From Apiospora phragmitis (taxonomy: Eukaryota > Ascomycota > Sordariomycetes > Amphisphaeriales > Apiosporaceae): DNA of 64,000 bases. A program made the position numbers and the translations under genes. A model generated the notes under the pieces. The model was not told where the DNA came from and did not search any database. It saw nothing but the letters and a program-made list of their open reading frames with translations. Location of the stretch: the NCBI GenBank assembly GCA_038363925.1, contig JAQQWL010000009.1:2542001-2606000 (forward strand), read 5' to 3'. This document shows positions 46,903 to 59,244 of the stretch, in pieces. Positions within the stretch are counted from its first letter, which is position 1. Each line of letters opens with the position of its first letter.

Positions 46903-49900
46903 TTTCTAATATGCGGTTGCAAAGTACGTTGCACAAAGGGTGTTATAAACGGGTCTTCAGAGACTTGCAGCAGATGATGGCTGCAGCAGGCGAGGGGGAT
47001 AGTTGACGATGTCTTGAAACAGTTCTCATCTTGAGACAAGGTGTCGGGAAGTGGCCAAGATATAGGTAGAGCCAACCGTTTGCGAAAGTAACCATGATAG
47101 GCCCAAGGGGTGCATGTCAAGACGGATAGTCCGCCTCTACAGGGACGGATCTACATTGCCGATTACGCCCTGGCATACGAGCAGGTGGTCAGTCCTCGCG
47201 GAAAGCGAGGCTTTCTCTTGGGGCGAATCCGAGTAGTTGGCACTCCGAAGTACAAAATCGAACTACCGGGGAAGACGAAAGTAGATGTCCAGCCTATGTC
47301 CCACGCCGTGGTGTGATGCAAGTTGGCAGCTAGATGTGGTCTAGCAGCTTGTGTGAAACAGACACGATAACGACCAAAGGTATACAAACAGGGACCTCGC
47401 ACTGAACACAGCATCGAAACTCAATATGGCTTTACCACATAGCTAGCCGTGAGGTCCCGGCACATCGCGGGTACTGCCCCTTTCCAACATGGATCCAGTC
47501 GGGAAACCAGGGTGGGGGCGGGTCGGCACATAGGGAACCAACTGCATAGCCGAGTAGATTAACGGACACACTCGTCGATCTACGACATGAAGGTGAGGAC
47601 GCCCCCAAACGGGATGTTGGTTGTGGCTGGAGAGCCAGCATAACAATTTGTACCACGAGCCAAGCCGGATATGGATATGCCTCTACTTGTCCGCAGGCTA
47701 TGAAGGGCCATCCTTCCCTTCAACATCGCCAGCACACAGGAAGTGGACCATGGTGCAACAGTCTCTGGTCTTGTGATTGTGTATTCGGATTTGTATCAAC
47801 CCAAGATACGTCAATACTCGTGAAGATGAACTAGTGAGAAGGGTCTCCATCAGGGTTGTTGCTGCCAGATATGAAGTAACTCATCTGTTTTCCGTTCGTT
47901 TCCTGAGCCCCTTTGAGCTACGCCAAGTAAGTTGATACAAATAAGTAAGGTGGGCTCATCGACAGAGTAACGGTAACACAGGCCGATCGCCGTCGACCAC
48001 TCAGAGCATGGGTGTGGCGTGCAAACGGAAAGGTGTGACAGACAGAAACAACGACAATAGGAAAATTGGCTAGCAACCAACAACAACACCCACAATACAC
48101 ACGTTTCGTCTCATGTAACTAGCACACGTCCACTACAAGCTGACTCTCTTGGGGGTTCTGAGCAGAGCCTGGGTACCAATCTGAGGGCCCAAACCTGTGT
48201 AGGCGTAGGTGGCTCCAGCGAAGGAAGTGTTGCAAGCGATCCAGCTGGTAATCACGAAGAACTATCATCGCCGCTAACCAGATCACTTGTGAGTCCAATG
48301 GAGTATCAAGTGATAGATGAGGTTGTCGGCTGAGGTCTGGACTAGAGACTCTTGAGCTCCTGGCAGTACCTCTCCTCCTTCTAGGTATACAATGCCCTTG
48401 GTGGTGTAACTCGCTTGTTCGTTCGGGCTTCAAGCCATGACGAGCACAAGGCTATCGTCTTTACAGCGTTTGCAAGAGATGACGGTAGAGAGGGAAGGAA
48501 GAGAAAACGCACATGTTCAGAGGTCCAATCAGCATGCAAGCGATTGCGTTTCAACGGATGCTTGCGGCTTCTCCAACAGGAACTGGAGCCGATCCAAGCT
48601 CGCCAGGGACGGTCCGGCGGTGATGTGCTGCGCCAGGCCCGTGCGTTCCGATACGATATCTTGTAGGCACTTTACATACATCCATTACATCCTGGAAGCA
48701 TGTATGTATGTTAATCCGATGCTGTTGGCCCCGGTAAGGCCAGGCAGGTGTGTTGTGCCTATTTTACCTTATCAGGCTGCATATGTATGACAGATTAGAA
48801 TCGTGCATATACCGACTCGAAGTCAAAACATGCCCTGCAGAATTTAGTAGGTAGCCCCTAATTGGCCCCATAGGCGAGACCTTTCCACTGCCGCACCCAA
48901 TAGCGTTGGGTGTTTTAGCACGCCACAGGTCTGGAAACGGCTGTGTACTTGTCTGACAGGTGCACGCGCACTCATGTCGAGGTTCCAGATTCCGTATCAA
49001 CCAACAACTGCGAGATAATTTCATGCCGACGTGCTTTCATCGTGCATATCAGGACTGGCTGAGTAGGGTTATGATTAGTAGCTGCTGCTAATTTTGGGTG
49101 GTGGATTGACTGGCTACCCCCCAGGCCTCCTGCTGTGTACACTCATTCCATGTATCTGCAAGTTCGTTGTTCGCTCGCCTACGATTGCACCGTTCGAATC
49201 TTGTCTCAGCGCTACATGAATCTTTTGGTACACTGCAGTGGCCGGCCGTTTTAGTTACCGTTGACAGTCAGTAGCCCAGCCCGGAAGCTTAACTCAAACC
49301 CACTCCACCCTGAATTACACCCTTACACATGCACGCTTTCGGATGCTTGGGAAACCAGTCTTCAAGCCTCGCGCGACTTCCTTTGCTTCTCCATTGGCGG
49401 TGACGCCGAAAGAAAAGTATTACTTATCACAGAGCTAAGGCCAGAATCGGACAATTGAGGCTTTACAGTACATGTCGGATTGGCCTTTTCCCATCTTGGG
49501 CCTTTTCCCCATTGGTCATCGCATCAACCAGCTTTGGATCACGTGTGTGGATCAATCCCACTCACCCATCGTCCAGCGCGGCGGCACCCAAACAATCAGT
49601 AGGACGTGAGGCACACATCTCGACGTGCGTTACGCCATCTACTTACGCATCAAGATCTGCCGGTTCAACACGTGCAGCTGTCGACCCAGATAGACTGAAG
49701 TGCGTGGCCATTAGAAGGGGTACAAGCAATCGGGTTCGCACTCTCCCAATCGCCCCCTACGGTACATCCTATTTCCGGTGGTCAAGTCTTACGTTGTAGG
49801 TACCCCCGTATGTCGGAATGTCTGGGCAACACAACATTGCGAGCCATTCTGGCTAATTCGATACTTACAGCTAACGTGTGCTCCTCAGAAACAAGAGTGA

Positions 49901-49924
49901 GAGGCCGTGCAAATTTTGTGAAAC
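46903..49924. other. 3-kb gene-poor region
   Basis: No gene, tRNA or repeat could be supported. Many short open frames without motifs. The right ~400 bp precede the coiled-coil gene at 49925 and should include its promoter. Confidence 0.45.
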
Positions 49925-51952
49925 ATGCCTTTGGATCCAGCTGCAAAGAAGTCGACGGCGGAAAGCCGTGCGGAGGATCGCGACAAGTCAACAGACGGGA
50001 TCAACCATCTATGTGACCTGCTCGACATTACTTCTATCCAGGAGAAGGAAAGAGTCAGGAACTTGATCACGTACGATCCTTTGCTGGGCAGGCTGTGGGC
50101 TCAATATGGGATCCTCAACTACGCGGCACCCTTGAAGGCTCTGACGGTCGATGAGCTGGAATTGTAAGTTGTGTCTACAAGCTGATACTTCTTTACCACT
50201 GACCAAAGTTCCCAGCATTGAGAACTTGAAGAAATCCGGTGAATTGGAGAAGCTCATGGCTGCGTCCGAGATGTCGAGTTCAAGCGTGACTTTTGATCAA
50301 CTTCGCGATGCCATATCCGATATGGACCAGTTCACGGATGCCATTGAGAAGCAGTTGGCTACTCACCAGGCTCACGTAGCTCGTCAGATCGCTGCTTTGC
50401 GAGTCGGCGGCACTTGGATTGACCAACGTAGCGCAATGGAGGAGACAAAGAAACTTGCCCTACTAGAAGAGAAGAGAAGGCTCGAGGAAGAGGTATGGTA
50501 CTTGCCCTTCGCCGTTCATCTCACCGCTGATGATTTGACCAGGTCAAAGAGAAGGAAGAGCAGATTAAGCATCACGCTGACACTCTTGCAAATATCCTCC
50601 GCGCTGACCAAGAAAGCCACGTATGCGATAGCAACTGTCGCCACCAACGGTACTCCCTTCCGGTGCAGATTCAACCATACCCATGGACTGAATCACCAAC
50701 TCCCTACGACACACTCCTGAAGAAGCTCCAGGCCCTCGGCTGGGAGCTGAACCCTGGCACGAAGGGCAATTTCGAGATAATGGAAGCTGCCCGCTACTAT
50801 GCCAGCGAGTGAGTGCCTCAAATTCACCTCTTGACTGAGACTGCAACTGACGGCTCATTAGGGAGGTTTACGTACATGTTCGCAACTGTCGCGTATCGCT
50901 TAATACGGCTTTCCGCGAGGCTGCTCAAACTTATAACAGCTCAGCCCCCGTGGTACATGAATACAATCAAGCCGTTGAGGCTGAGATGATTGCCATCTTA
51001 GAGGAAATCCAGTCCTTGTGGGAGGAGGTTGTTCCTGTGGCGCATATGGCTGCTGAGAAGCAGCTCCTTGGTCCCATCCTAAAGAGATTTGACCTTAACG
51101 CAGAAAGAAGGAGTCTACAGCAAGAGGTCATATGCGACTACGTAAGCAAACACTTTCCTGCCAGTCACCAGCCCTACTAACGAGAGGCAGATCTGCGCTT
51201 GCTTGGATTTCATGAACGAGCGTCTTCAAATCTTAGCCCGGCGTCTTGGAGTGGCTGTATATCACCACCAGAGCCTCGTGATGACGTATAACTATGCGAG
51301 AAAATTTGTATTGAAGAACTCAGCCGCCCAGAGAAGCACAGAGGCAAATACATCAAAGCCTCTCCGCAGCGACGGAACTGAGGCGAATTCCAGTCCCCTC
51401 GAGGTCCTCACGAGGAAGCTGCAATCTTTAGGACTGCCCCGTATACCTCTTAATAACCCGATCAAAGCCCCCGCGACACAAGTTACCAAACTTAACGAGT
51501 TTGTCAACCAGCGAGCGGCCAAAGGTGATCAAACCCTCTTACGAGTCCACAAGATGTACGAGGAGACTGTTAGGCGCACATTGGATGACGTTTCCCTCGC
51601 TAGTCGAATGGCTCAAGATGCTATTGTCGCGGAAAGCCTGATCGACTGGCGCACACGCGGCGCCGCGCTCCAGGATGCCCAGACCGAAGAGTCCATCGCA
51701 GCTCTGCAAAAGGAGTCCGAGGAGATCGAATCACTCCTCACGAAGCTCAAACTGCCCGGGACTGGCAATATCGCCAAGATGCTCCGCCCTGCGCTTCTGC
51801 GGGCCCTCAAGTACCTCGAGAGCGGAGACGACTGTCGCTGCGATCACTTTTCCTCAAAGACGTTCACGCCTTGCACCAAGTGCATGCAGTCCTCCAACGC
51901 TGTGAAGTTGATCCAACAGTGGGGAGAGCTACCCGAGTTCAAGTCCATGTGA
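49925..51952 (+). CDS. Coiled-coil protein, possibly augmin/HAUS3-like
   Basis: Five exons, 49925-50163, 50216-50492, 50543-50808, 50862-51141 and 51191-51952, 608 codons, no break. The N-terminus (LCDLLDITSIQEKERVRNLI, YDPLLGRLWAQYGIL, LTVDELEFIENLKKSGELEK) has the layout of a HAUS3/AugC N-terminal domain: a short globular start and then long coiled coils. Coils are clear at ~110-185 (MEETKKLALLEEKRRLEEEV) and again in the C-terminal third. Near the end is a Cys/His cluster, C-R-C-D-H...C-T-K-C, unusual for augmin. If it is augmin, the job would be microtubule-dependent microtubule nucleation. The assignment rests on layout and not on firm motif identity. The stop TGA overlaps a GTGAGT, so a further 3' exon is possible. 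Confidence 0.6.
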
Positions 51953-52328
51953 GTGCTGGCCAAAACCAGTATCTCATGGTAAGCGACGTAGTGGCTCCTT
52001 GGTTGAGGTTGCTGCATATAATTCCTAGGGCATTTCAGTCGTCACTTTCTACATGTTTTTAGACAGTTACGATACCCCTTTCTGCGGTAAAGCGCTTTTC
52101 GTTGATAATGTGTCCGAAGAAGCCCGTTTGTTTTTGGTGGCTTCTCGAGGTCAATCCTTCATTCATTGACAGTGCTCCAAATAAAACTTGCTTATCTTGG
52201 GCCCCTGAAGACACCACCAACACCGCCTACTAATAAATGACGGACACTGGCTTCTTATTAATCGTGATTTGTTTGTACGTTGAGAATCCTCCCTAATTCC
52301 GACGCAAGAACTACCAAGGACTGCGACC
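51953..52328. other. Convergent intergenic region
   Basis: 376 bp between two stop codons; no gene or repeat seen. Confidence 0.5.
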
Positions 52329-52662
52329 CTATTCTTGCTTTTCCAATAGGCCTATCACCTTGTCTATACTTGTTTCAAGCCTATCTATACTTCTTTCAAG
52401 CTTATCCATACTTGTTTCAAGCTTGTCTACCTTGGTGTTGAGATTGGCCATGTTGGTTCCGAGCTTCTTGACCCAGGTCGCGAGACTTGTGAATTTCTGT
52501 TTGTAACCTAAAATGGTGTGTATTAGTGAATACCTCTGTAAGAAATGGATTGTTAATACTTGCGCAAAACTTAGGAAACCCCAAGGCCCAAGGACCGCGG
52601 AGATAAAAAAAAACTCCTCTACCTGGATAGACCGTGATCGTCCGGGCGTTGGCTGAAGACAT
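52329..52662 (-). CDS. Coiled-coil microprotein (72 aa, unrecognised)
   Basis: Two exons, 52662-52623 (MSSANARTITVYPG) and 52507-52329, intron 115 bp (GTAGAG...TTTTAG), 73 codons. The product continues YKQKFTSLATWVKKLGTNMA, then NLNTKVDKLETSMDKLE and RSIDRLETSIDKVIGLLEKQE. This is a short, strict coiled coil with the seven-residue pattern K/R-L-E-[TR]-S-[MI]-D. The heptads correspond exactly to a 21-bp tandem DNA repeat. Without splicing, the frame entering from upstream is interrupted by a low-complexity Phe-rich stretch. No known family. The gene is convergent with the coiled-coil gene ending at 51952. Confidence 0.5.
52360..52422. repeat. 21-bp tandem repeat x3 coding coiled-coil heptads
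   Basis: Three copies of TTGTCTATACTTGTTTCAAGC and close variants at 52360-52380, 52381-52401 and 52402-52422, plus a partial fourth. The unit length equals one heptad of the encoded coiled coil. Confidence 0.85.
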
Positions 52663-53208
52663 ATTGGCGAGTTGAAAAGGGAATGTTGTAGTCGTGGTAA
52701 TGAATGTCTCTGGTTGATAATGGCGGAATGCCTAAGCAAAAAGAGCGATTTTTATTGCGTTAAGTACCGTAGGAGAAAAGGCTGGTTCGAATACACGCAC
52801 AGAATAACCATTGATTAGCCGTACACTGGAATAACCTTACGTCCGCCACCGCCTTGAACGTCGTACACTTGGTATGAAATAGATTAGTATTCAATACCAG
52901 CCTATCATGCGACGGTAATATGACGGGAAAACCAAGCAAATGAAGTGGTTTATTTGATAAAGTTGAACTTGTATGGGGGCGTGGCACCTTGGCTATTGGT
53001 TTCTCCATGGTAACCTTGCGTGTGACAGGATTCATTTTTAATTGTTCTCGATAGAATAGGTAGGTTAAGTTAAACCTCCCTTAATAAAAATGGCGATGAT
53101 TGGCTGTCTCGGATCTTTCTTTTCCTTCTTGCTATGTATGATCGATGCTGACGCCAATGCTAATGCTAAGTGCTGAAAGCAAAAACCGAATGGGTAGCGA
53201 ACTATTAA
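52663..53208. other. Intergenic upstream of microprotein, downstream of amidoligase
   Basis: About 545 bp; no gene supported. Confidence 0.5.
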
Positions 53209-54693
53209 TCATATATGTGATCGGAGGCTGTTATCACCCGCAACCAACAAACTGTCGGCACCTGTTGACACTGGTCGAGCGCGATGAATTACAGCCAGAA
53301 CGGGGGCGAAGCTACTTCTGTCAACACCCATGTCCTCCATAAGATTGACAAACGTATCAGTAGCGGTGGTCGGACATTGGTCCGTTTGCTCCAGAAGGCC
53401 CAGTAGCGGTAGCATGAGATCCGGCTGTTCTTCAGAGTACTCTTGCCTTGGGGCACTTGCCAACGCACTTTGCACTAGGCTACCAAAGATCTGTAGCCAG
53501 CCCAGGATCACGTCCTCGGCCATGGTTCCCTCCAGAAAGCGGCACTCGACGGTCTCCAGCTCGGTGCGCTCGGGCTCGCTCAAGGTATCCTTGACAAGGG
53601 AGTAGAAATTGAAGCCGAGGCGGCGGTAGGGGCGGCCTTCCCCCGTCATCAGCCGGCCTAGCTCGACATGTGACCTGCTCGCCAAGATACGGCCAATCGC
53701 CCGCAGTTCCGAGGTCTGCTGCTGCTGTTGTTGGCGGTGCTCGGCAATATCCAGATGCTGCTGTTTACTACGTAGCTCGCTGGCAAGCCGGCTCCGCTCC
53801 CTCAGCGGCGAGCTCCACGTGTACTTGTGCACGAAGTTGGGCGACCGCGGGTCCTTGACGCCGCGCAGCACGGGCTCCGCGAGCCAACACAGCACCGCCA
53901 GGCGCTGAAGCGAGGGCAGGCCCAGGCGGCGACCGTCGCGCCGCCCTACATGGACGTGCACCTCGCAGCTGTAGTTAGTCTCGATGCGGTGGCGGGCGTG
54001 CAGAGCGCGCAGCACAGTCCGGATCGTCTCCGAAGTGCGCGCGCGGCCCGCCCAGGACAGCTTGGGCGAGTTGATCTCCACGGGCACCCAGGCCCAGTCG
54101 CCGTAGTGCGGGTGCGCCGCCGACGGCTCGGCCGAGTTGGACCGCTTCACCAGCCAGTGTGTGGCCCAGTATGCGCTGAGGGGCTGAGTGGGCTGCTGCT
54201 CTTGCATCTCGTGGGAGCTGATGGCGTCTTGTCCATCGCAGGCCCGAATCGTGGCTGCTATCGCGCGGAAGGCGTGATCTTGAAGACGTTGATGGTCGGC
54301 GTCCGTTGCGGTGGCGGCATCACTGATCATGTCGGCTGTCGCAACCGGCGGGTGTCGATAGCAGTCGTCGGTCTCTGCGGCTCCATGGGGCCTGTACGGG
54401 ACGAGAAATTTGAATTCCACCGCGACGGTGAGGTCTTCTTCGCGGTCAGACTGCCCCTCAGCCTGGATGGATTGGGTGATAGGGACGCCTTCGTGGGGTG
54501 TTGCGGCGGTATTCGCACCGAACAACCTCTTGAGATGTTCCAGAGATGCTGGCGATTCTGTTGCCCCCGAGGTTATAGCTTTCTCTCTCCGGATGATGCG
54601 AGCTTCTTCCCACAGCGGTTGCCAAGGAAAGCACTCCTCATACGGAGTCCTGTCCCTGTCGAGGTTGGCGACATAAATATTTGCTAGCTGCAT
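53209..54693 (-). CDS. Amidoligase-family protein (GS-fold)
   Basis: Single exon, 494 residues, unbroken. The family (putative amidoligase enzymes, related in fold to glutamine synthetase and gamma-glutamyl-cysteine ligase) is expected to form amide bonds at the cost of ATP. Signatures are VAVEFKFLVPYR (E-x-[EK]-F at the first strand), DWAWVPVEINSPKLSW (substrate-binding strand with E-I-x-[ST]-[PR]), NYSCEVHVHVGRRDG (N-x-S-C-x-x-H-V-H-V; usually ...C-G-x-H-V-H) and SLQRLAVLCWLAEPVLRG, then SPNFVHKYTWSSPLRE. An internal Q-rich run (HRQQQQQQTS) separates the lobes. Other fungal members sit near secondary-metabolism or effector genes; none is seen here. Substrate unknown. Confidence 0.8.
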   Translation of the reverse strand: MQLANIYVANLDRDRTPYEECFPWQPLWEEARIIRREKAITSGATESPASLEHLKRLFGANTAATPHEGVPITQSIQAEGQSDREEDLTVAVEFKFLVPYRPHGAAETDDCYRHPPVATADMISDAATATDADHQRLQDHAFRAIAATIRACDGQDAISSHEMQEQQPTQPLSAYWATHWLVKRSNSAEPSAAHPHYGDWAWVPVEINSPKLSWAGRARTSETIRTVLRALHARHRIETNYSCEVHVHVGRRDGRRLGLPSLQRLAVLCWLAEPVLRGVKDPRSPNFVHKYTWSSPLRERSRLASELRSKQQHLDIAEHRQQQQQQTSELRAIGRILASRSHVELGRLMTGEGRPYRRLGFNFYSLVKDTLSEPERTELETVECRFLEGTMAEDVILGWLQIFGSLVQSALASAPRQEYSEEQPDLMLPLLGLLEQTDQCPTTATDTFVNLMEDMGVDRSSFAPVLAVIHRARPVSTGADSLLVAGDNSLRSHI

Positions 54694-57600
54694 TGTCGGG
54701 TATTTGCGTGGATGTTCCCCTCAGGGTGCAGATGCAATGTCCCTCGAGCAGGTAGCCGGCTTATGTCGACGAGGTATTTGGCAGATGACCGGAAATTCTT
54801 GTCACACACACGTTAGATCGGCCTTTTGTCGTTTGGAAACACTGGCACCCAACGAGACAATGTGTTGTCAGGCCCTGATGCTGACATGTCCACCCGAGGG
54901 TGTCATTCTTGTCATTCTTGCTGATGTTATCATTACAGTCCAGTTCCGAGTCCCCATCGGTTTGCATCCGCTTTTCCAGTCGATGATCTGATCTGATCGC
55001 AAGGGTTAGTAACTAGACAGGTGGAGGCTCTGGACCGCCAATCACAAAGGAGCGGAAGATGAGTGTTTGTTACATACTCCTATCCTCATTCGCGGGCCTC
55101 ATCTGATCATGCTAGCCGGGCCCTGTAGGCTGTAGCAAGCAAGCCGTGTAACGGCATGTAGGCGTGAAGGCCGGCACGAGTCCCTTGCGCCGTTCTTGGG
55201 TCCCCCCATCTTTTTTCTCCTTCGCTCGACATGGCCGGAGATTAATGGTGCAGCCTGCCCAACACCAGCAGCATGTGATCATTTAGCGAACTGATACGCG
55301 AAAGCCGTGGCTCCTGCAACGTCTTCCCCATCCGGAGGTTAAGTAGGTCAGCAAATATGCACCTGTTGCAGGTTTCGGTAAGACTGTCGCTGCTTTGACG
55401 GATCGAGGTCACAGTTGGTTGGGGCGCTTCGCCCGTTTGTAGGTCAGCCACATCCCACATCCCACGACCAGGCTGGCTTCCGCGGGCCCTTGTCCGACTC
55501 CCTTGCGTGCCATCCCATTGGTGTTGCGTCGAGGGGGAAAACGTCCTTGTTCCATGGTTGGCGGTAACATCTTGTCGCAACTCGCCCCGACTTTTTGGTC
55601 CAGCCATGCCAGCTCTTCAGCCCTTAAGGGAGAAGAATGCGAGACTAATGTCGGTCAGCAAGCAGTAAGCAGGAGGTCGATCCCAACCCCGTCACCCCGC
55701 TCCCCCTACCCCAAAACATTCAAGTACATGTGACGACTCCCATCCAGTTTAGAGGGCAGCTGTCAACTGCACCATGCTGGCATCCTAATAATCCTAGCAC
55801 AAGTACCGACGTTGCCATCATTCAGTGTAAGGGTCTGCTGCATGATGTAGTCGTCAAACAAGCATAGGGCCAATGAACGGCCCGGGATGCCCAGAGCAAG
55901 CATGGCATCAGCATCACGTGGTATCCAGCCCTTTCTTGGTAACATCCCCAATGGTGGTGTGTAACGCTCCAGATAAGGTCAAATGATGCGCGGGAGACGT
56001 GACATGACCTGCCAGAATTACCAATTTGCTTGAGTAACGGGTGGGGGGCTCGGACTCAGCGCGGACTCGGGGCGAACTCCCAAGTGTCCGGGTCGGGTTA
56101 GTCATCCGTCCGCTCCACCATTGCCCCTTGTCGATGATATACCTACTGTACATATGCTCACCGCTTTAAACAGTAACTCGTCTGAACCATCCATGCCAAA
56201 TTCTGAACATGGCTAGCGTGCACTCCGGCCAGATCAAACGTCCAAGTGCAGATCTCAGACCATACGTGTCGCGTGCATATGTGCATACTCACGAGTTTCC
56301 CGGAGGATTGGTAGTAGCGAACTGACAATATTCTATACATCAACCACTCACTGGTTTCCTGGCCAGTAAAGGCTGCACCTCAAAACAGCACAATACCAGA
56401 CTGGCTTGAGTGGCATATTTTGACAAATCTTGAAAAAGTCTTCAACCAAAAGGGTATCTGCATGGTGTCAGAATAAATAGAAGTTGCACACAACAGCTAA
56501 AACAAAATATCTCTAAGAATGTAATCCAATCTCGAATATATTTACCTAGGCAAGTTATTTTATTGATGCAAGCAAGTTCTCCATGCTTCCGTCTGTGTTT
56601 TGAACCTCCTCCGGGAGTATAGCTGTGAGCTCTTCGCAGTGTGCAGTATAAACTTCAGTATTTTGCCCACTACCAGCTGACATAGAGGAATGAGATCCCA
56701 CACAGAGTTGTGTACTAAGTCCATTAAGCATGTGACGATATAAGTAAAAAGATATGTGACAGTAACAATGGCAAAGCTCAGCATATATATGTTGCCTGCA
56801 TATGTTAGTAGTGAAGAAGAAAGATGTGAGACTATTTTTCCTATTCCCACGATACACTCATCCTTGAAATATTGTGACCATATCCAACTACACACAGCGA
56901 CCATGGCGCTTGCTTTTGCTACCCTTATAATTATTGTAGCCCTGGGGTCCTAAGATATGCGCTAGCTCTGTGAGGGTCTGTGATGCTCACTTCCATGCCT
57001 TCAGGGACATTTTCAAGGCAGATCAATACACCTTTCTCATGTTGCAATTTACGTGATTTCTCACGGCCTACATTTTTCTCTTGCCAAACAGTAGCAAATA
57101 ATGTCAGGAGCGTGTTTGCGAGAGAGGAACGTATTGCCGAGTGCAGCATTAGAGAGGTTGTGTGATGATGTGGCCTAACTAGAAGCTATTTGCCTGCTTC
57201 GGTGATACACCCAATTTGATCGACCGCCTTACCCAGAGCCCCTGAAAAGCTGATTTATACAGACCTAAGGCTCTACTAATATCCTCTATGGCTTCTCATC
57301 ACCATATGCGTCCAATAACCTAGCAGTTGGTCTACAAAATAAGCCGGGCTTAGTTGTGATCCATACACGCCCGTTTATATAATTAAGCTGTACAGCTCCT
57401 TGCATACCAAGAGCTAGACAGTTGTTCCATCCATATATTTATAAGCGTTGCATGCCTCCCACTCGAAAGTAACAAACGCAGTATGAAGCTGAGCTAGGTT
57501 ACCTGCGGTGCCCAGAACTTGTCACTGAAGCTGGCCTTGGTACTCTTTAATGGGCTCAATTAGCTCGTCTCGTCTATCCCACCTAATAACCAGTAAGCAC

Positions 57601-59244
57601 CTACCTATTGACACTGCTCAACACCATCCTTCTTGCTTGGCCTCGAGCAACGTTTAGTATGTAGCCTTCAGCATATCCTCTATTAACTGCGCCCTCAAGC
57701 TATGCTAGATCACGGATGTGAGGTGAGGTGCGGCGAGGACGAGCATGTCGATATTGGCCGAGAACAAGCCGCCAAAGAGAAGGAGCGAAAGGGCAATATA
57801 AAGTTGGAAGAACGAGCGACCAAGAGGCTCAGAAAAAACCACAACCGGAGGCAGGGGCGGGGGAGGATAGAGATAGTCGGGAGGGAGGAGAGACCCCGGA
57901 AAGAGAGGGACATGCCAATGTTCAAAGGGATCCTTACTAGAGTTCTTCAGTGTATCAGTCTGGACAAGCAATGTCAAGAGCGAAGCAGCAGTCCTTCCGG
58001 CTACAAGATATTAGAGTACATACAGATTGTTTTTGAGAAATCCACAATCTCCGACTGGGATTGATCCATATTGCCCAGTGCGTCATGGTCGGGGCCGTCC
58101 TTCTCTTGAACGATTGGGGTACGTTGCAGTCGGTGCCTACCTTAGGTACACTAAACCCAATTCTTTATATATGAGCACCGACCATTACCCTTGGCGATGT
58201 GGGCAAATTGAGTTTTTGTAGGCAATAAATTACTCTCGCCAAAACACACAGCAGACGAAGCAGCTTTGATGATGGTGGAATGCTTTAAACAAGCCATTGC
58301 TGGGATGTTCCTCCGGGCTAATGAAAGACGAGTCAATTGAGTAAGAGGAGAAAAGCTATTTTTAATTTTAGGCGGCGACGATCCTTGCTGACTCCTCAAC
58401 TATGCTGTACGGGCCCCCAGCCTTACAGTAAGTTGGCCTGTAGATCTAGGCGATTTCGGGGCTAGTCAGCATGCTAATCACCCCATGGTGAGTCGAAATA
58501 GCGGCCGTCTGAGCCGTGCACGGCTTCCCGTTGCCGCCATGCCCCCTGCGCCACAAACTGTTTCCAAAATCAGTAGGATTACTGTGAGCTACGATGTTGT
58601 TCTTATCCATATTCAAAATATCACTTTTATTTCCCCATCATTTGGGGCTGGTGGGATATACACATGTCTAGCTTGAGCTGATTCATCTGGTAATATACAC
58701 CCTAGATAGGTGGCTTGCTTGCACAGCCAACAAAAAAAGACCCTAGTGTTTCTCTCCGTATTGCAAGTAGGTAGCAAGCATCCAGGGACAGGGAACTCGC
58801 CCAATCGCGAATGAACTGACCTGAAGGATCGTCTTTTCTTTTGCTGAAGGTATGTATGATGGTATGGAGTAGATAGGTTAGATGGTGGATCAACCAACAG
58901 GGCCGGACATTTGCAACCCAGCCTCGTTCCTCCTGCAAGTCACTGACAATCGACCCCATTGCTGCCTGCTGCGCCTTCCTCAGAACTTGACCAGACCTTA
59001 AGGTCGGGCAGATAAAATGGGAAAGCACATCCTCCTTCCAACCCATCCCTCTGTTTACCTACCTTCATCTTCTCTAATACTCCTCCAGAGCCAAACATTT
59101 GGATCAATACATCTTCTGGCGACCACTGCCAAGTGTACATCGGTCATACCTAGGTTGCCTGCCAAGCTGAATTACATACATACCTCGCCTAGACCAAACC
59201 TCGGAAGCAGTCAACACGTCCATTGTCCATAAAGGAAACACATC
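54694..59244. other. 4.5-kb gene-poor region
   Basis: No supported gene. Minus-strand frames at 56,555-57,149 have a hydrophobic stretch (FAIVTVTYLFTYIVTCLMDL) and an upstream protein-like piece (GVLICLENVPEGMEVSITDP), separated by stops and shifts, possibly a decayed gene. A plus-strand Lys/Arg-rich frame at 57,702-58,064 is probably chance. The ~200 bp before 59245 should be the next gene's promoter/leader. Confidence 0.4.

Noticed and set aside
49185..49215. GTTCGAATC, a tRNA T-loop-like sequence
   Set aside because: No matching acceptor, D or anticodon stems could be paired around it; the similar ATTCGAATCC near 18,700 also fails.
57702..58064. Lys/Arg/Glu-rich plus-strand frame and its hydrophobic mirror on the minus strand
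   Set aside because: Composition-driven; no domain, no splice partners, in a gene-poor tract.
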